From positions 1 through 28,620 of the forward strand of contig JAGZLX010000016.1 in NCBI GenBank assembly GCA_018364485.1: a DNA stretch of 28,620 nucleotides, written 5' to 3'. Below the pieces are notes generated by a model. It did no database searches. It saw only the letters and a program-made list of their open reading frames with translations, and was not told the DNA's origin. Origin of the DNA: Granulicatella adiacens (GTDB lineage: Bacteria > Bacillota > Bacilli > Lactobacillales > Aerococcaceae). The position numbers and the translations under genes are program-made. Positions 1 through 7,464 of this stretch are shown piece by piece (position 1 is the first letter of the stretch; each line of letters opens with the position of its first letter).

Positions 1-100
1 GAAGGATACACCTGTTCCCATCTCGAACACAGAAGTTAAGCTTCTTAGCGCCGATAGTAGTTGGGGGTTTCTCCCTGCGAGGGTAGGACGTTGCCACGCA
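1..100 (+). rRNA. rrf: 5S ribosomal RNA, 5' end cut by window
   Basis: The sequence matches the conserved interior and 3' part of Firmicutes 5S rRNA, including the segments ACACCTGTTCCCAT, GAACACAGAAGTTAAGC and GTAGGACGTTGCCACGC. About 17 bases of the 5' end lie before the window. The 3' end is placed near 98-100 by the closing-stem bases GCCACGC. It is the last gene of an rRNA operon: no tRNA gene follows and a terminator comes directly after it. Confidence 0.95.
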
Positions 101-108
101 AACTGTGT

Positions 109-138
109 AAGCTGGGCCTAGTGCCCAGCTTATTTTGT
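109..138 (+). terminator. Intrinsic terminator of the rRNA operon
   Basis: A perfect 9-bp stem, AAGCTGGGC at 109-117 and GCCCAGCTT at 123-131, encloses a 5-base loop and is followed by ATTTTGT. It lies just after the 5S rRNA, where an rRNA operon is expected to end. Confidence 0.9.
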
Positions 139-185
139 AGCAATTTTTCTAATATTTTATTTTAAGAGAATTTTCGAAGGAAGTT

Positions 186-194
186 TGCTATAAT
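186..194 (+). promoter_or_regulatory. Extended -10 promoter of the lipoprotein gene
   Basis: TGCTATAAT is an exact extended -10 element (TGn plus TATAAT). No good -35 hexamer is seen 16-18 bases upstream, which is common for extended -10 promoters. The predicted start near 201 gives a leader of about 23 bases before the ribosome site of the gene at 224. Confidence 0.7.
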
Positions 195-223
195 AAAACG
201 GATGATAAGGAGGAGGTAAAATC

Positions 224-904
224 ATGAAATGGATTAAAAGTACAGTATTAATGGCGTTTCTATGCGTTTTATCTGCTTGTGGAAATGGCTTATCAACAGA
301 GGCGGTTCAAGACCAAATCGTAAGTTCTGAAGAGTCAGTTTCTAATTATCATATTACCGTGAAGCAATCGGACTATAAGGAAGGGTCGAAAACACCTGGA
401 GCACAAACGGTGGCGAGTGCTAGCGCGTGGAAAGACGGCACAGGGTACGGCTCGAAAATCGATAAAAATGCTGGGAAGGTAACGAACCAACTCGAAGTGA
501 TTGCGGATGCCAATGTCGGATTTATTCGCTACTATCAAGACAAGTGGGAACAAACCATCACGGCAGCCTCAAGTCTTCAAAATACGGTGGTTTTCCCGTA
601 TGCAAAGGTGATTCAATTAACGAAGGAAATTCATCAAGAAGTGCCTTGGAAGAAGACATTCTCTGGATACGAGAAGACGTATACAGGAAACGACGAATCG
701 ATTCGTAAGGCGTTGACGTCTGTTCTTGGAATCGCGACGACGGATAAGTCAAAAGTCGAGTTAAAAATCAAGACAGATGGAGCAGGAAATCTGATTACAA
801 ATGTTGAAATCAAGGTAACGGATGAAGGCGAACAAATGCGTAAAGAATACTCCATCGCGTACTTACAATTTAATGAACAACAAAAGAAAGCTTTGCCGCA
901 ATAA
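224..904 (+). CDS. Putative lipoprotein of unknown function
   Basis: The 226-residue protein starts with a short lipoprotein signal: Lys5, a hydrophobic stretch at 8-16 and the lipobox LSAC at 16-19, so Cys19 should be lipidated and the mature protein anchored outside the membrane. The rest is hydrophilic with no further membrane segment. The pattern, an exported domain rich in Lys, Thr and Val with alternating hydrophobic residues, resembles the small LppX/LprG-like or DUF6612-like lipoproteins of Gram-positives, but I do not recognise a precise family. An AGGAGG site at 208-216 sets the ATG. The gene has its own promoter and its own terminator, so it is a single-gene unit between the rRNA operon and parA. 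No substrate or partner can be read from the context. Confidence 0.85.
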   Translation: MKWIKSTVLMAFLCVLSACGNGLSTEAVQDQIVSSEESVSNYHITVKQSDYKEGSKTPGAQTVASASAWKDGTGYGSKIDKNAGKVTNQLEVIADANVGFIRYYQDKWEQTITAASSLQNTVVFPYAKVIQLTKEIHQEVPWKKTFSGYEKTYTGNDESIRKALTSVLGIATTDKSKVELKIKTDGAGNLITNVEIKVTDEGEQMRKEYSIAYLQFNEQQKKALPQ

Positions 905-919
905 GGGCGAAGCTTTTTT
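887..919 (+). terminator. Intrinsic terminator of the lipoprotein gene
   Basis: An 11-bp stem (AAAGCTTTGCC at 887-897 with GGCGAAGCTTT at 906-916, one G-U pair) is followed by more T residues. The stem begins inside the last codons of the lipoprotein gene and its loop contains the stop codon at 902-904. Confidence 0.85.
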
Positions 920-960
920 CGTAAAATAAACCGCTATGACTACAAAAAAAGGCGCTTTTT

Positions 961-969
961 TGTTACAAT
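961..969 (+). promoter_or_regulatory. Probable parA promoter, extended -10
   Basis: TGTTACAAT is an extended -10 (TGn plus TACAAT). The -35 region (about 941-946) is poor. A start near 976 would give a leader of about 100 bases before parA that includes the terminator-like hairpin at 1021-1050. Confidence 0.5.
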
Positions 970-1020
970 AGAAAAGAACAAAATATTGCGAGAAATGAAG
1001 AACATTTTGTAGACATGCGA

Positions 1021-1050
1021 GAGGGAGAATGCTTGCATTCTCCCTTTTTT
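1021..1050 (+). terminator. Terminator-like hairpin in the parA leader
   Basis: GGGAGAATG at 1023-1031 pairs perfectly with CATTCTCCC at 1036-1044 around a CTTG loop, followed by six T residues at 1045-1050. It lies about 45 bases after the probable promoter and 16 bases before the parA ribosome site. It is either an attenuator of parA-parB or the end of a short RNA of about 75 bases. No alternative antiterminator pairing was evident by eye. Confidence 0.75.
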
Positions 1051-1076
1051 ATAACAAGAAAACATGGAGGAAGAAT

Positions 1077-1838
1077 ATGGGACGTGTGATATCCGTTGCC
1101 AACCAAAAAGGTGGAGTTGGTAAGACAACTTCGACAGTGAGTTTGGCTGCAGCACTTGCCGTTCATGGCAAAAAAGTATTGATTATTGATAGTGACCCTC
1201 AAGGAAATGCGACGAGTGGTCTTGGCGTGCAAAAAGGAGAGCTAGAACAAGATGTATATGATGTTTTAGTGAACCAAGTACCAATGGCCGATGTCATTGT
1301 ACCGACAACGCGCGAAAACTTGATGATTGCTCCTTCTACGATTCAGTTAGCAGGTGCCGAAATCGAGTTAACGAGTCAACCACGTCGTGAACAACGCTTG
1401 AAGGAAGCCGTGAAGAAGATTAAAGATGACTACGATTATATCTTTATCGACTGCCCACCTTCACTAGGGCATTTGACAATGAATGCTTTTACGGCCAGCG
1501 ACACAGTTCTTATCCCTGTGCAATGTGAATACTACGCGCTTGAAGGGTTGTCACAACTCATGAACACCATCACGATGGTTCGCAAGCACTTCAATCCGCA
1601 GTTGAAGATTGAGGGCGTTCTTTTAACGATGTACGATGCGCGTACGAACTTAGGGAACGAAGTGAAAGACGATGTGATTAAGTATTTCCGTGAAAAAGTA
1701 TATAAAACGATTATTCCTCGAAACGTACGTCTATCTGAGGCGCCAAGTTACGGACAAGCGATTGTCGACTATGATCCACGCTCTCGTGGTGCTGAAGTGT
1801 ACATGGAGTTAGCAAAGGAAGTGTTGGCACATGAGTAA
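1077..1838 (+). CDS. parA: Chromosome partitioning ATPase ParA (Soj)
   Basis: ParA is a nucleoid-binding ATPase that works with ParB to segregate the replication origin; in Bacillus, Soj also modulates DnaA. The 253-residue product has the usual Soj length. It shows the deviant Walker A KGGVGKTT at 11-18, the Walker A' segment DSDPQGN at 38-44 and Walker B with Asp125 in FIDCPPS. The frame is open upstream to 1029, but that start lies inside the leader hairpin and has no ribosome site. ATG 1077 has GGAGG at 1066-1070 with 6-base spacing and gives the conserved MGRVISVANQKGG start. The stop overlaps the parB start by 8 bases, so the pair is translationally coupled. Confidence 0.97.
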   Translation: MGRVISVANQKGGVGKTTSTVSLAAALAVHGKKVLIIDSDPQGNATSGLGVQKGELEQDVYDVLVNQVPMADVIVPTTRENLMIAPSTIQLAGAEIELTSQPRREQRLKEAVKKIKDDYDYIFIDCPPSLGHLTMNAFTASDTVLIPVQCEYYALEGLSQLMNTITMVRKHFNPQLKIEGVLLTMYDARTNLGNEVKDDVIKYFREKVYKTIIPRNVRLSEAPSYGQAIVDYDPRSRGAEVYMELAKEVLAHE

Positions 1839-2730
1839 AAATCAAAAAGGAAAAGGTCTTGGACGCGGTATTGATGCACTCTTTATGAATGACTTGGATA
1901 CGATTGATGCCTTAGAGCAAGTTCAAGATTCAGAACAAATTCAACAAATTGCCGTTTCAGAAATTCGCCCAAACCCATATCAACCTCGTAAAGAGTTCGA
2001 TGAAGAGGGCTTGGCGGAATTAGCAGAATCAATTCGTCAAAATGGAGTCTTCCAACCAATTATCGTTCGTAAGTCGAAAATTAAAGGCTACGAGCTTGTG
2101 GCTGGGGAACGTCGCTTGCGTGCGTCTAAATTAGCCGAGAAAGAAACGATTCCGGCCATCGTACGTGACTACTCTGAAGAAACAATGATTCAAATCGCGG
2201 TTGTCGAAAACTTACAACGTGAAAACTTGAAACCATTAGATGAAGCGATGGCTTATCGCACATTGATGGATTCATTGAAATTAAAACAAGAAGAAGTCGC
2301 TAACCGTGTCGGCAAGAGCCGTTCATATGTAGCCAACTTCTTACGTTTATTAACATTGCCAGTCCCTGTGCAAGAACTCGTTCAAAGCGGCGAGTTATCA
2401 GCAGGACATGCACGTACTTTACTTGGATTAAAAGACCAAACGAAAATCTTACCAGTCGCTAAAAAAGCGGTGAAGGAAGGCTTAACAGTTCGTGCCTTGG
2501 AGCAACTCGTTCAATCGATTAACGAACCTGCCAAAAAGGTTGTTAAAAAAGCAGCGAAACCGAAGAAATCTATGTATATCGTTGAATCAGAAGAACGCTT
2601 AATGGATAAATTTGGAACAAGCGTGCAAATCGTCGAAAAAGGCGAACGTGGAAAAATCGAGATTGAATACCTTTCTCAAAAGGATTTAACACGTATTTTA
2701 GAAGTATTAGAAATCGAATTAGACGATTAA
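1831..2730 (+). CDS. parB: Chromosome partitioning protein ParB (Spo0J)
   Basis: ParB is a CTP-dependent clamp that loads at parS sites and spreads along DNA, stimulating ParA and recruiting SMC. The 299-residue protein has the N-terminal ParA-contact motif KGLGRGIDALF (8-18), the ParB/sulfiredoxin-like domain with NPYQPRK (48-54) and the CTP-binding motif GERRLRA (92-98), a helix-turn-helix region around 150-175 (EEVANRVGKSRSYVANFLR) and a C-terminal dimer domain after a basic linker near 235-250. ATG 1831 overlaps the parA end. No convincing parS site (TGTTTCACGTGAAACA) was found in the window. Confidence 0.97.
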   Translation: MSKNQKGKGLGRGIDALFMNDLDTIDALEQVQDSEQIQQIAVSEIRPNPYQPRKEFDEEGLAELAESIRQNGVFQPIIVRKSKIKGYELVAGERRLRASKLAEKETIPAIVRDYSEETMIQIAVVENLQRENLKPLDEAMAYRTLMDSLKLKQEEVANRVGKSRSYVANFLRLLTLPVPVQELVQSGELSAGHARTLLGLKDQTKILPVAKKAVKEGLTVRALEQLVQSINEPAKKVVKKAAKPKKSMYIVESEERLMDKFGTSVQIVEKGERGKIEIEYLSQKDLTRILEVLEIELDD

Positions 2731-2742
2731 AAAGGAGTCTGT

Positions 2743-2952
2743 ATGAAAGCAGGAACAACGTATCAATTACACGATCATGTGGAAATGAAAAAGCCGCATG
2801 CGTGCCAAACGAATTCCTGGGAAATCATCCGTATGGGGATGGACATTCGTATCAAGTGTGATCACTGTGGTCAAATGGTCCTTATGCCAAGACGGGAATT
2901 CGAGAAGAAGATGAAAAAGGTCACTGTAGTAGCGGCCGAAGAAAACAAATAA
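2743..2952 (+). CDS. DUF951 family zinc-ribbon-like protein
   Basis: A 69-residue protein with the hallmarks of DUF951: a VEMKKPHACQTNSWEI segment at 13-28 and a CDHC motif at 40-43, where Cys21 together with the CxxC pair could bind a metal. Family members are small cytosolic proteins of unknown role and very often lie between parB and ychF in Lactobacillales, as here. AAAGGAG 8 bases before ATG 2743 supports the start. It lies 12 bases after parB and 16 before ychF, so it belongs to the same transcript. Confidence 0.9.
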   Translation: MKAGTTYQLHDHVEMKKPHACQTNSWEIIRMGMDIRIKCDHCGQMVLMPRREFEKKMKKVTVVAAEENK

Positions 2953-2968
2953 AGAAAGAGTGTGACAA

Positions 2969-4069
2969 ATGACCTTAACAGCTGGAATCGTCGGCTTACC
3001 AAACGTTGGGAAGTCAACATTATTTAATGCAATTACAAAAGCAGGGGTCGAAGCAGCGAACTATCCGTTTGCGACGATTGACCCAAACGTCGGAGTGGTA
3101 GAAGTACCAGACCTTCGTTTACAAAAACTAACAGAATTAGTGAAACCAAAGAAAACTGTCCCAACAACATTTGAATTTACAGATATCGCGGGAATCGTGA
3201 AAGGGGCAAGCCGCGGGGAAGGTCTTGGAAACAAATTCTTAAGCCACATCCGTCAAGTAGATGCGATTTGCCAAGTAGTTCGTTGTTTTGAAGACGAAAA
3301 TATTACACACGTGGCTGGGAAAGTTGACCCAATCGCCGACATCGAAACAATCAATCTGGAGTTAGTGTTGGCCGACCTTGAGTCAGTGGACAAACGTATT
3401 GCTCGTGTGGCAAAAATTGCGAAAACTAAAGATAAAGACGCGGTTGCAGAACTTGCAGTCTTAGAAAAAATCAAACCTGTGTTAGAAGAAGGAAAATTAG
3501 CACGTACGATTGAATTCACAGACGAAGAACTTCCAATCGTGAAAGGCTTATTCCTTTTAACAACAAAACCAATGCTTTACATCGCAAACATCTCTGAAGA
3601 TGACGTGATGGAAGGCGGACATAACCAATATGTGCAATTAGTAGAAGACTATGCTGCAAAAGAAGATGCAGAAGTCGTAGTGATTTGTGCGAAAATCGAA
3701 GAAGAGGTAGCCGAATTAGAGGAAGAAGAGAAACAAGTCTTCTTAGAAGAAATGGGTATCGAAATCTCAGGGTTAGATATCTTAATCCAAAAAGCATACC
3801 ACTTATTAGGATTAGCGACTTACTTTACAGCGGGTGAACAAGAAGTCCGCGCGTGGACATTCCGCCGCGGCATGAAAGCTCCGCAATGTGCGGGAATCAT
3901 CCACTCAGACTTCGAGCGTGGATTTATCCGTGCCGAAACTGTAGCCTACGCAGACCTACTTGAATACGGTAGTATGACGGCTGCAAAAGAAAACGGAAAA
4001 GTTCGTCAAGAAGGTAAAGAATATGTCGTGCAAGATGGCGACGTAATGCTCTTTAGATTTAATGTATAA
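2969..4069 (+). CDS. ychF: Ribosome-binding ATPase/GTPase YchF (Obg family)
   Basis: YchF (OLA1 family) is an Obg-related P-loop NTPase that prefers ATP and binds ribosomes; it is linked to stress responses. The 366-residue length is normal. The G1 loop is GLPNVGKST at 9-17, the G3 region is DIAG at about 72-75, and the G4 position shows the NxxE variant NISE at 207-210 in place of NKxD, the family mark that explains relaxed nucleotide choice. The C-terminal TGS domain covers roughly 280-366 and ends in MLFRFNV. The ribosome site (GAAAGAG) is modest. A DUF1129 gene follows after 20 bases. Confidence 0.96.
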   Translation: MTLTAGIVGLPNVGKSTLFNAITKAGVEAANYPFATIDPNVGVVEVPDLRLQKLTELVKPKKTVPTTFEFTDIAGIVKGASRGEGLGNKFLSHIRQVDAICQVVRCFEDENITHVAGKVDPIADIETINLELVLADLESVDKRIARVAKIAKTKDKDAVAELAVLEKIKPVLEEGKLARTIEFTDEELPIVKGLFLLTTKPMLYIANISEDDVMEGGHNQYVQLVEDYAAKEDAEVVVICAKIEEEVAELEEEEKQVFLEEMGIEISGLDILIQKAYHLLGLATYFTAGEQEVRAWTFRRGMKAPQCAGIIHSDFERGFIRAETVAYADLLEYGSMTAAKENGKVRQEGKEYVVQDGDVMLFRFNV

Positions 4070-4089
4070 GGTTATCGGAGGATTGTAGC

Positions 4090-4773
4090 ATGTCAGAACA
4101 AAACGTACAAGAAGAAGTAGTAGTGTCAGTAGACGCTCTAAAAGCAGAATTAACAAATAAAAATGAACAATACATCTATCAACTAGAACGCGCATTGAAA
4201 GAAGCTGGATTTGACGAAGCGCAAATCGAAAAAGAATTATCAGTAATGCTTCCGGAAATCGTTGAAAAACAAAAAGCGGGTGTGACTGCTCGTCAATTGT
4301 TTGGTACGGTAACAGAACGCGTTCAATCAATCGTAGCTGGGCCAACAAAAGACCCAGATGCAAAATCTCCAGACTGGCAAATTGCCGTTGACGGTGGACT
4401 TTTAGTCGGCGGATTATTCGCTCTTGTTACAGGAGTGATGTTGATGTTAAACCCAAGTGGAGATACACAACCAATGGGACTCTTTACACTTCTCATCAAC
4501 TTTATCGCTGGGGCATTTGTCATGCTTGCGATTTCTAAAAATGCACCGAAATTCGATAATCCAAAAGGTCAACGCGGCTATATCCGTTACTTAGTGGTAA
4601 GTACGGTAGCGATGGTTGCTTGGTTAATCTTAGTGGTGTTAAGCCAACAATATATCCCATCTGTGATTAATATTGTGATGGGTTACGAGTGGTACTTACT
4701 CATCGGGGCTGCGGCTCTTGCTGGTAAATTCTACTTGAAGAAGAAATTAAATATTGTCGGATCAGTAATGTAA
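4090..4773 (+). CDS. DUF1129 family membrane protein
   Basis: The 227-residue protein has a hydrophilic N-terminal half (1-95) with a helical, charged region and then four predicted membrane helices at about 99-118, 129-147, 165-184 and 192-212, ending in a basic KKK segment. This is the DUF1129 layout found next to ychF in many Lactobacillales. Its function is unknown. The start ATG 4090 follows GGAGGA at 4077-4082. It is the last gene of the parA-to-DUF1129 run; an imperfect hairpin follows. Confidence 0.88.
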   Translation: MSEQNVQEEVVVSVDALKAELTNKNEQYIYQLERALKEAGFDEAQIEKELSVMLPEIVEKQKAGVTARQLFGTVTERVQSIVAGPTKDPDAKSPDWQIAVDGGLLVGGLFALVTGVMLMLNPSGDTQPMGLFTLLINFIAGAFVMLAISKNAPKFDNPKGQRGYIRYLVVSTVAMVAWLILVVLSQQYIPSVINIVMGYEWYLLIGAAALAGKFYLKKKLNIVGSVM

Positions 4774-4789
4774 GAAACGAAAACAATCT

Positions 4790-4840
4790 GTGTGACGGTG
4801 ACGGCGGAGTGCTTCGTGGAAGTCGGCAGTCATCGCACAC
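4790..4840 (+). other. Long imperfect hairpin before the DUF2207 gene
   Basis: GTGTGACGGTGAC at 4790-4802 pairs with GTCATCGCACAC at 4829-4840 with one bulge and one mismatch, and further broken pairing continues inward. TTCTTTTATAG follows. It could be a weak terminator of the parA-ychF operon or a structured leader of the DUF2207 gene, whose ribosome site begins 11 bases later. No separate promoter is clear here. Confidence 0.45.
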
Positions 4841-4861
4841 TTCTTTTATAGAGGTGAGCAT

Positions 4862-6679
4862 ATGAAACAAATGAAACGTTGGATCATCACGTTTTTATTA
4901 GGATTAGTTGCCTTTTTGGGACTCGGTACTACGGTTGATGCGAGAAGTTTAGTCGTTGATAAGTATGATATCGAAGCAAATATTTTAGAAAATGGGGACG
5001 TTCAGTTCTTCGAAACGATCACCTTCCAATCGGACGGTGCCTATAACGGGGTCTTCTATAACTTGGATTACTCTGGTTTTGGGAAACCAACAGATGTCAA
5101 TGCGTATTTAGAAACAAGTGAAGGTCGCTTGTTAATGAACCAGGACACTTCTGGGAAAAAGGGAACGTATCAATTAACGGATAGTGGTTCGAAGATTCAA
5201 TTCAAAGTATTTTTCCCGTTCTCGAACTCGAAATTAAAAGTGACATTCCAATATACCGTTCCAAAACTCATTACGAACTACTTGGATACGGCCGAATTAA
5301 ACCGTAAAGTAGTCGGACAAGAGTGGGAAATTGACCAACACAATATTACAGTGAAGGTGAATATTCCTGGAACAGCTTCAAGAGAAACGCTTCGTGCATG
5401 GGGACACGGCGCAGGACAAAACGGGGACGTAAAGATTGCGAGCGACTATCGTTCAGTAACACTCACGGCTCCTAAAAACGAAAGTGGAGATTTCGTGGAA
5501 GTGCATATGTTATTCCCGCAAACATTGACACATGCGAATACAAATGTGAAAAATGAAAAAGCGTTTGACCGCATCGTAGCCGAAGAGGAAAAGCTCATCA
5601 ATGACGAGAAAAACCTTAGAAATACAGGGTTCTTCGGAATGATTGCTGGTTGGGTTCTCTTAGTCTTGAATATGGTTTATGCCTTTGCAACAGGATTCTT
5701 CGCGAACCGTAATCGTCTTGCTAAGGTACAACATATTCCAGATCATCTCTATGAACTTCCTGAAGATATTACGCCAGCCGTTATGAATCAGGCGGTTTAC
5801 GGAAAAACAGATATGACCGACTTTAGTGCGACGGTGATGGACCTTGTTCGTAAGAAAGTCTTGAAATTATCCGATACAGAGCCGTATACCATTACGCTTG
5901 TGGACGATACAAAAGAAATGCTTCGTCATGAAAAACTAGCGCTTCATTTACTCTTTGAAGTTGTTGGTGGTGGAAGCACAACGATTGAACTGGAACAAGT
6001 GAAGAAGTATGCGAAAAATCATTCAACGACTTACTACAATGAATGTCAAAAATGGATGGGCGCTGTCGATACTGCGGCTGAGAAATACCGCGTAACGCGT
6101 TTTGGTAAAGACGAACCTCAAGGACGTAGTGGTTTCCCAGGATGCTTACTCGTCATCATCGGGGCTTTAACCATTGGAGCGGCCTTCTTAACGAAGAATT
6201 TAAATTATTTATTGTGGACTGTTGGAGGCGTACTCCTTGTCATTGGACCATTAACCCTTATCGGTACAGGAATTTTTGCCAACCGTCGTTCTCTTGAAGG
6301 GGAATTACGTTATCGTAAATGGCAAGCCTTTAAACAAATGCTAAAAGATCTCTCACCAATGAAGCGGATCGAAGATTTACCAAGTATTCAACTGTGGGAT
6401 CACTTCCTTGTTTACGCCATCTCTTTAGGCGTAGCGGAACACGTGATCAAAGTGTTGAAGAAATTAATACCAGACCAATTACCAAACAGTGTGTTCTATT
6501 CAACTCAAAACGGAACAATTTACTATCCTGTTTCTGATTTTAATAGTACATTTACAAGCTCATATAACACTGCGAATTCTTCTGTGAACGGAAGCAGCAA
6601 CTCTGGTGGGTTCGGTGGAGGATTCTCTGGCGGATCGAGCGGTGGTAGTGGTGGAGGATCCGGCGGTGGCGGATTCTAA
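4862..6679 (+). CDS. DUF2207 membrane protein with Gly-rich C-terminus
   Basis: A 605-residue protein of the DUF2207 (YciQ-like) family, whose function is not established. It opens with a signal peptide or signal anchor (about 1-28, ending near VDARS), then an exported domain (about 29-245), one membrane helix near 256-280, a cytosolic region with an RYRKWQAFKQ segment typical of the family, a helix pair near 426-475, and a tail of Ser and Asn ending in a long Gly/Ser run (about 580-605). The tail resembles the GGxGGGFSGG ends seen in many DUF2207 members. ATG 4862 has GAGGTGA at 4851-4857. The trmR-like gene follows after 14 bases. Confidence 0.9.
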   Translation: MKQMKRWIITFLLGLVAFLGLGTTVDARSLVVDKYDIEANILENGDVQFFETITFQSDGAYNGVFYNLDYSGFGKPTDVNAYLETSEGRLLMNQDTSGKKGTYQLTDSGSKIQFKVFFPFSNSKLKVTFQYTVPKLITNYLDTAELNRKVVGQEWEIDQHNITVKVNIPGTASRETLRAWGHGAGQNGDVKIASDYRSVTLTAPKNESGDFVEVHMLFPQTLTHANTNVKNEKAFDRIVAEEEKLINDEKNLRNTGFFGMIAGWVLLVLNMVYAFATGFFANRNRLAKVQHIPDHLYELPEDITPAVMNQAVYGKTDMTDFSATVMDLVRKKVLKLSDTEPYTITLVDDTKEMLRHEKLALHLLFEVVGGGSTTIELEQVKKYAKNHSTTYYNECQKWMGAVDTAAEKYRVTRFGKDEPQGRSGFPGCLLVIIGALTIGAAFLTKNLNYLLWTVGGVLLVIGPLTLIGTGIFANRRSLEGELRYRKWQAFKQMLKDLSPMKRIEDLPSIQLWDHFLVYAISLGVAEHVIKVLKKLIPDQLPNSVFYSTQNGTIYYPVSDFNSTFTSSYNTANSSVNGSSNSGGFGGGFSGGSSGGSGGGSGGGGF

Positions 6680-6693
6680 TCAAAGGAGAATTT

Positions 6694-7395
6694 ATGTTAA
6701 ACGAAATGATGCACAGACCAGTTGTCAAACCGGAACTGGTCGAGTACATGCGTTCAAGTCAACGCCGTTTTCCGGGGGACTTGGGTGAATTAGAAAATAC
6801 AGCCAATGAATTAGGAATTCCAATTATTCCTCATGAAACAGCGGTATTTCTAGATTTTATTGTTGGATTATATCAGCCAAAAAATATTTTAGAAATTGGA
6901 ACGGCAGTCGGATTCTCAGCGAGTTTGATGGCAACAGCTTCACCACAAGCGAAAGTCACAACCATTGATCGCTACGAATTGATGTATAGCCGTGCCAAGG
7001 CGAACTTTGAAAGACTAGGGTTGGCCGACCGTATCACTCAACTGGAAGGCGATGCGGCAGATATTTTACCTACATTGGAACAAGGGAAATACGATTTCCT
7101 ATTTATGGATAGCGCCAAAGCTAAATACATCGAGTTCTTCCCATATTGCATGGATGTGCTTGAAGTTGGTGGCGTGCTAATGGTGGACGATATTTTCCAA
7201 GGTGGAACGATTTTAGATGATGTGATGGAGCGACCAAGACGTGTGCGTAAGATTCATCGCCGCCTCAATATGTTCCTTGATTTGGTTCAAAGTGACCCAA
7301 CATTAAAATCAACTTTACTTCCACTGGGCGACGGAGTGATTCTCATTCAAAAGCTCGAAGAAAAAGATTTTAAATATATTTTAGAAGACTTGTAA
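6694..7395 (+). CDS. trmR: SAM-dependent O-methyltransferase, TrmR-like
   Basis: Class I methyltransferase of the catechol O-methyltransferase-like family (233 residues). The SAM-binding motif I reads EIGTAVGFSAS from Glu67. An acidic metal-site motif FMDSAKAKY and a later MVDDIFQGG match the Mg2+-site pattern of the family. The ending (RPRRVRKIHRRLN ... PLGDG) matches what I know of Bacillus subtilis YrrM/TrmR, which methylates 5-hydroxyuridine to 5-methoxyuridine at tRNA position 34. The TrmR assignment is by family resemblance; another small-molecule O-methyltransferase is possible. AAGGAG at 6681-6687 sets the ATG. It sits 14 bases after the DUF2207 gene and probably shares its transcript. 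Confidence 0.82.
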   Translation: MLNEMMHRPVVKPELVEYMRSSQRRFPGDLGELENTANELGIPIIPHETAVFLDFIVGLYQPKNILEIGTAVGFSASLMATASPQAKVTTIDRYELMYSRAKANFERLGLADRITQLEGDAADILPTLEQGKYDFLFMDSAKAKYIEFFPYCMDVLEVGGVLMVDDIFQGGTILDDVMERPRRVRKIHRRLNMFLDLVQSDPTLKSTLLPLGDGVILIQKLEEKDFKYILEDL

Positions 7396-7403
7396 ATTAA
7401 TCA

Positions 7404-7432
7404 TGGAAATCCTCATTGAAAAGTTTTACAAT
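7404..7432 (+). promoter_or_regulatory. Possible gltX promoter
   Basis: TGGAAA at 7404-7409 and TACAAT at 7427-7432 are separated by 17 bases. Both hexamers are near consensus (4/6 and 5/6). The spot lies between the stop of the methyltransferase gene and gltX, 32 bases before the start codon. Confidence 0.45.
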
Positions 7433-7464
7433 AAGAAGGATGACAAAAGAAAGGAAGTTATACA

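Noticed and set aside
7416..7432. TTGAAA close to TACAAT before gltX
   Set aside because: The hexamers are only 5 bases apart, so they cannot form one promoter; TGGAAA at 7404-7409 has the right spacing.
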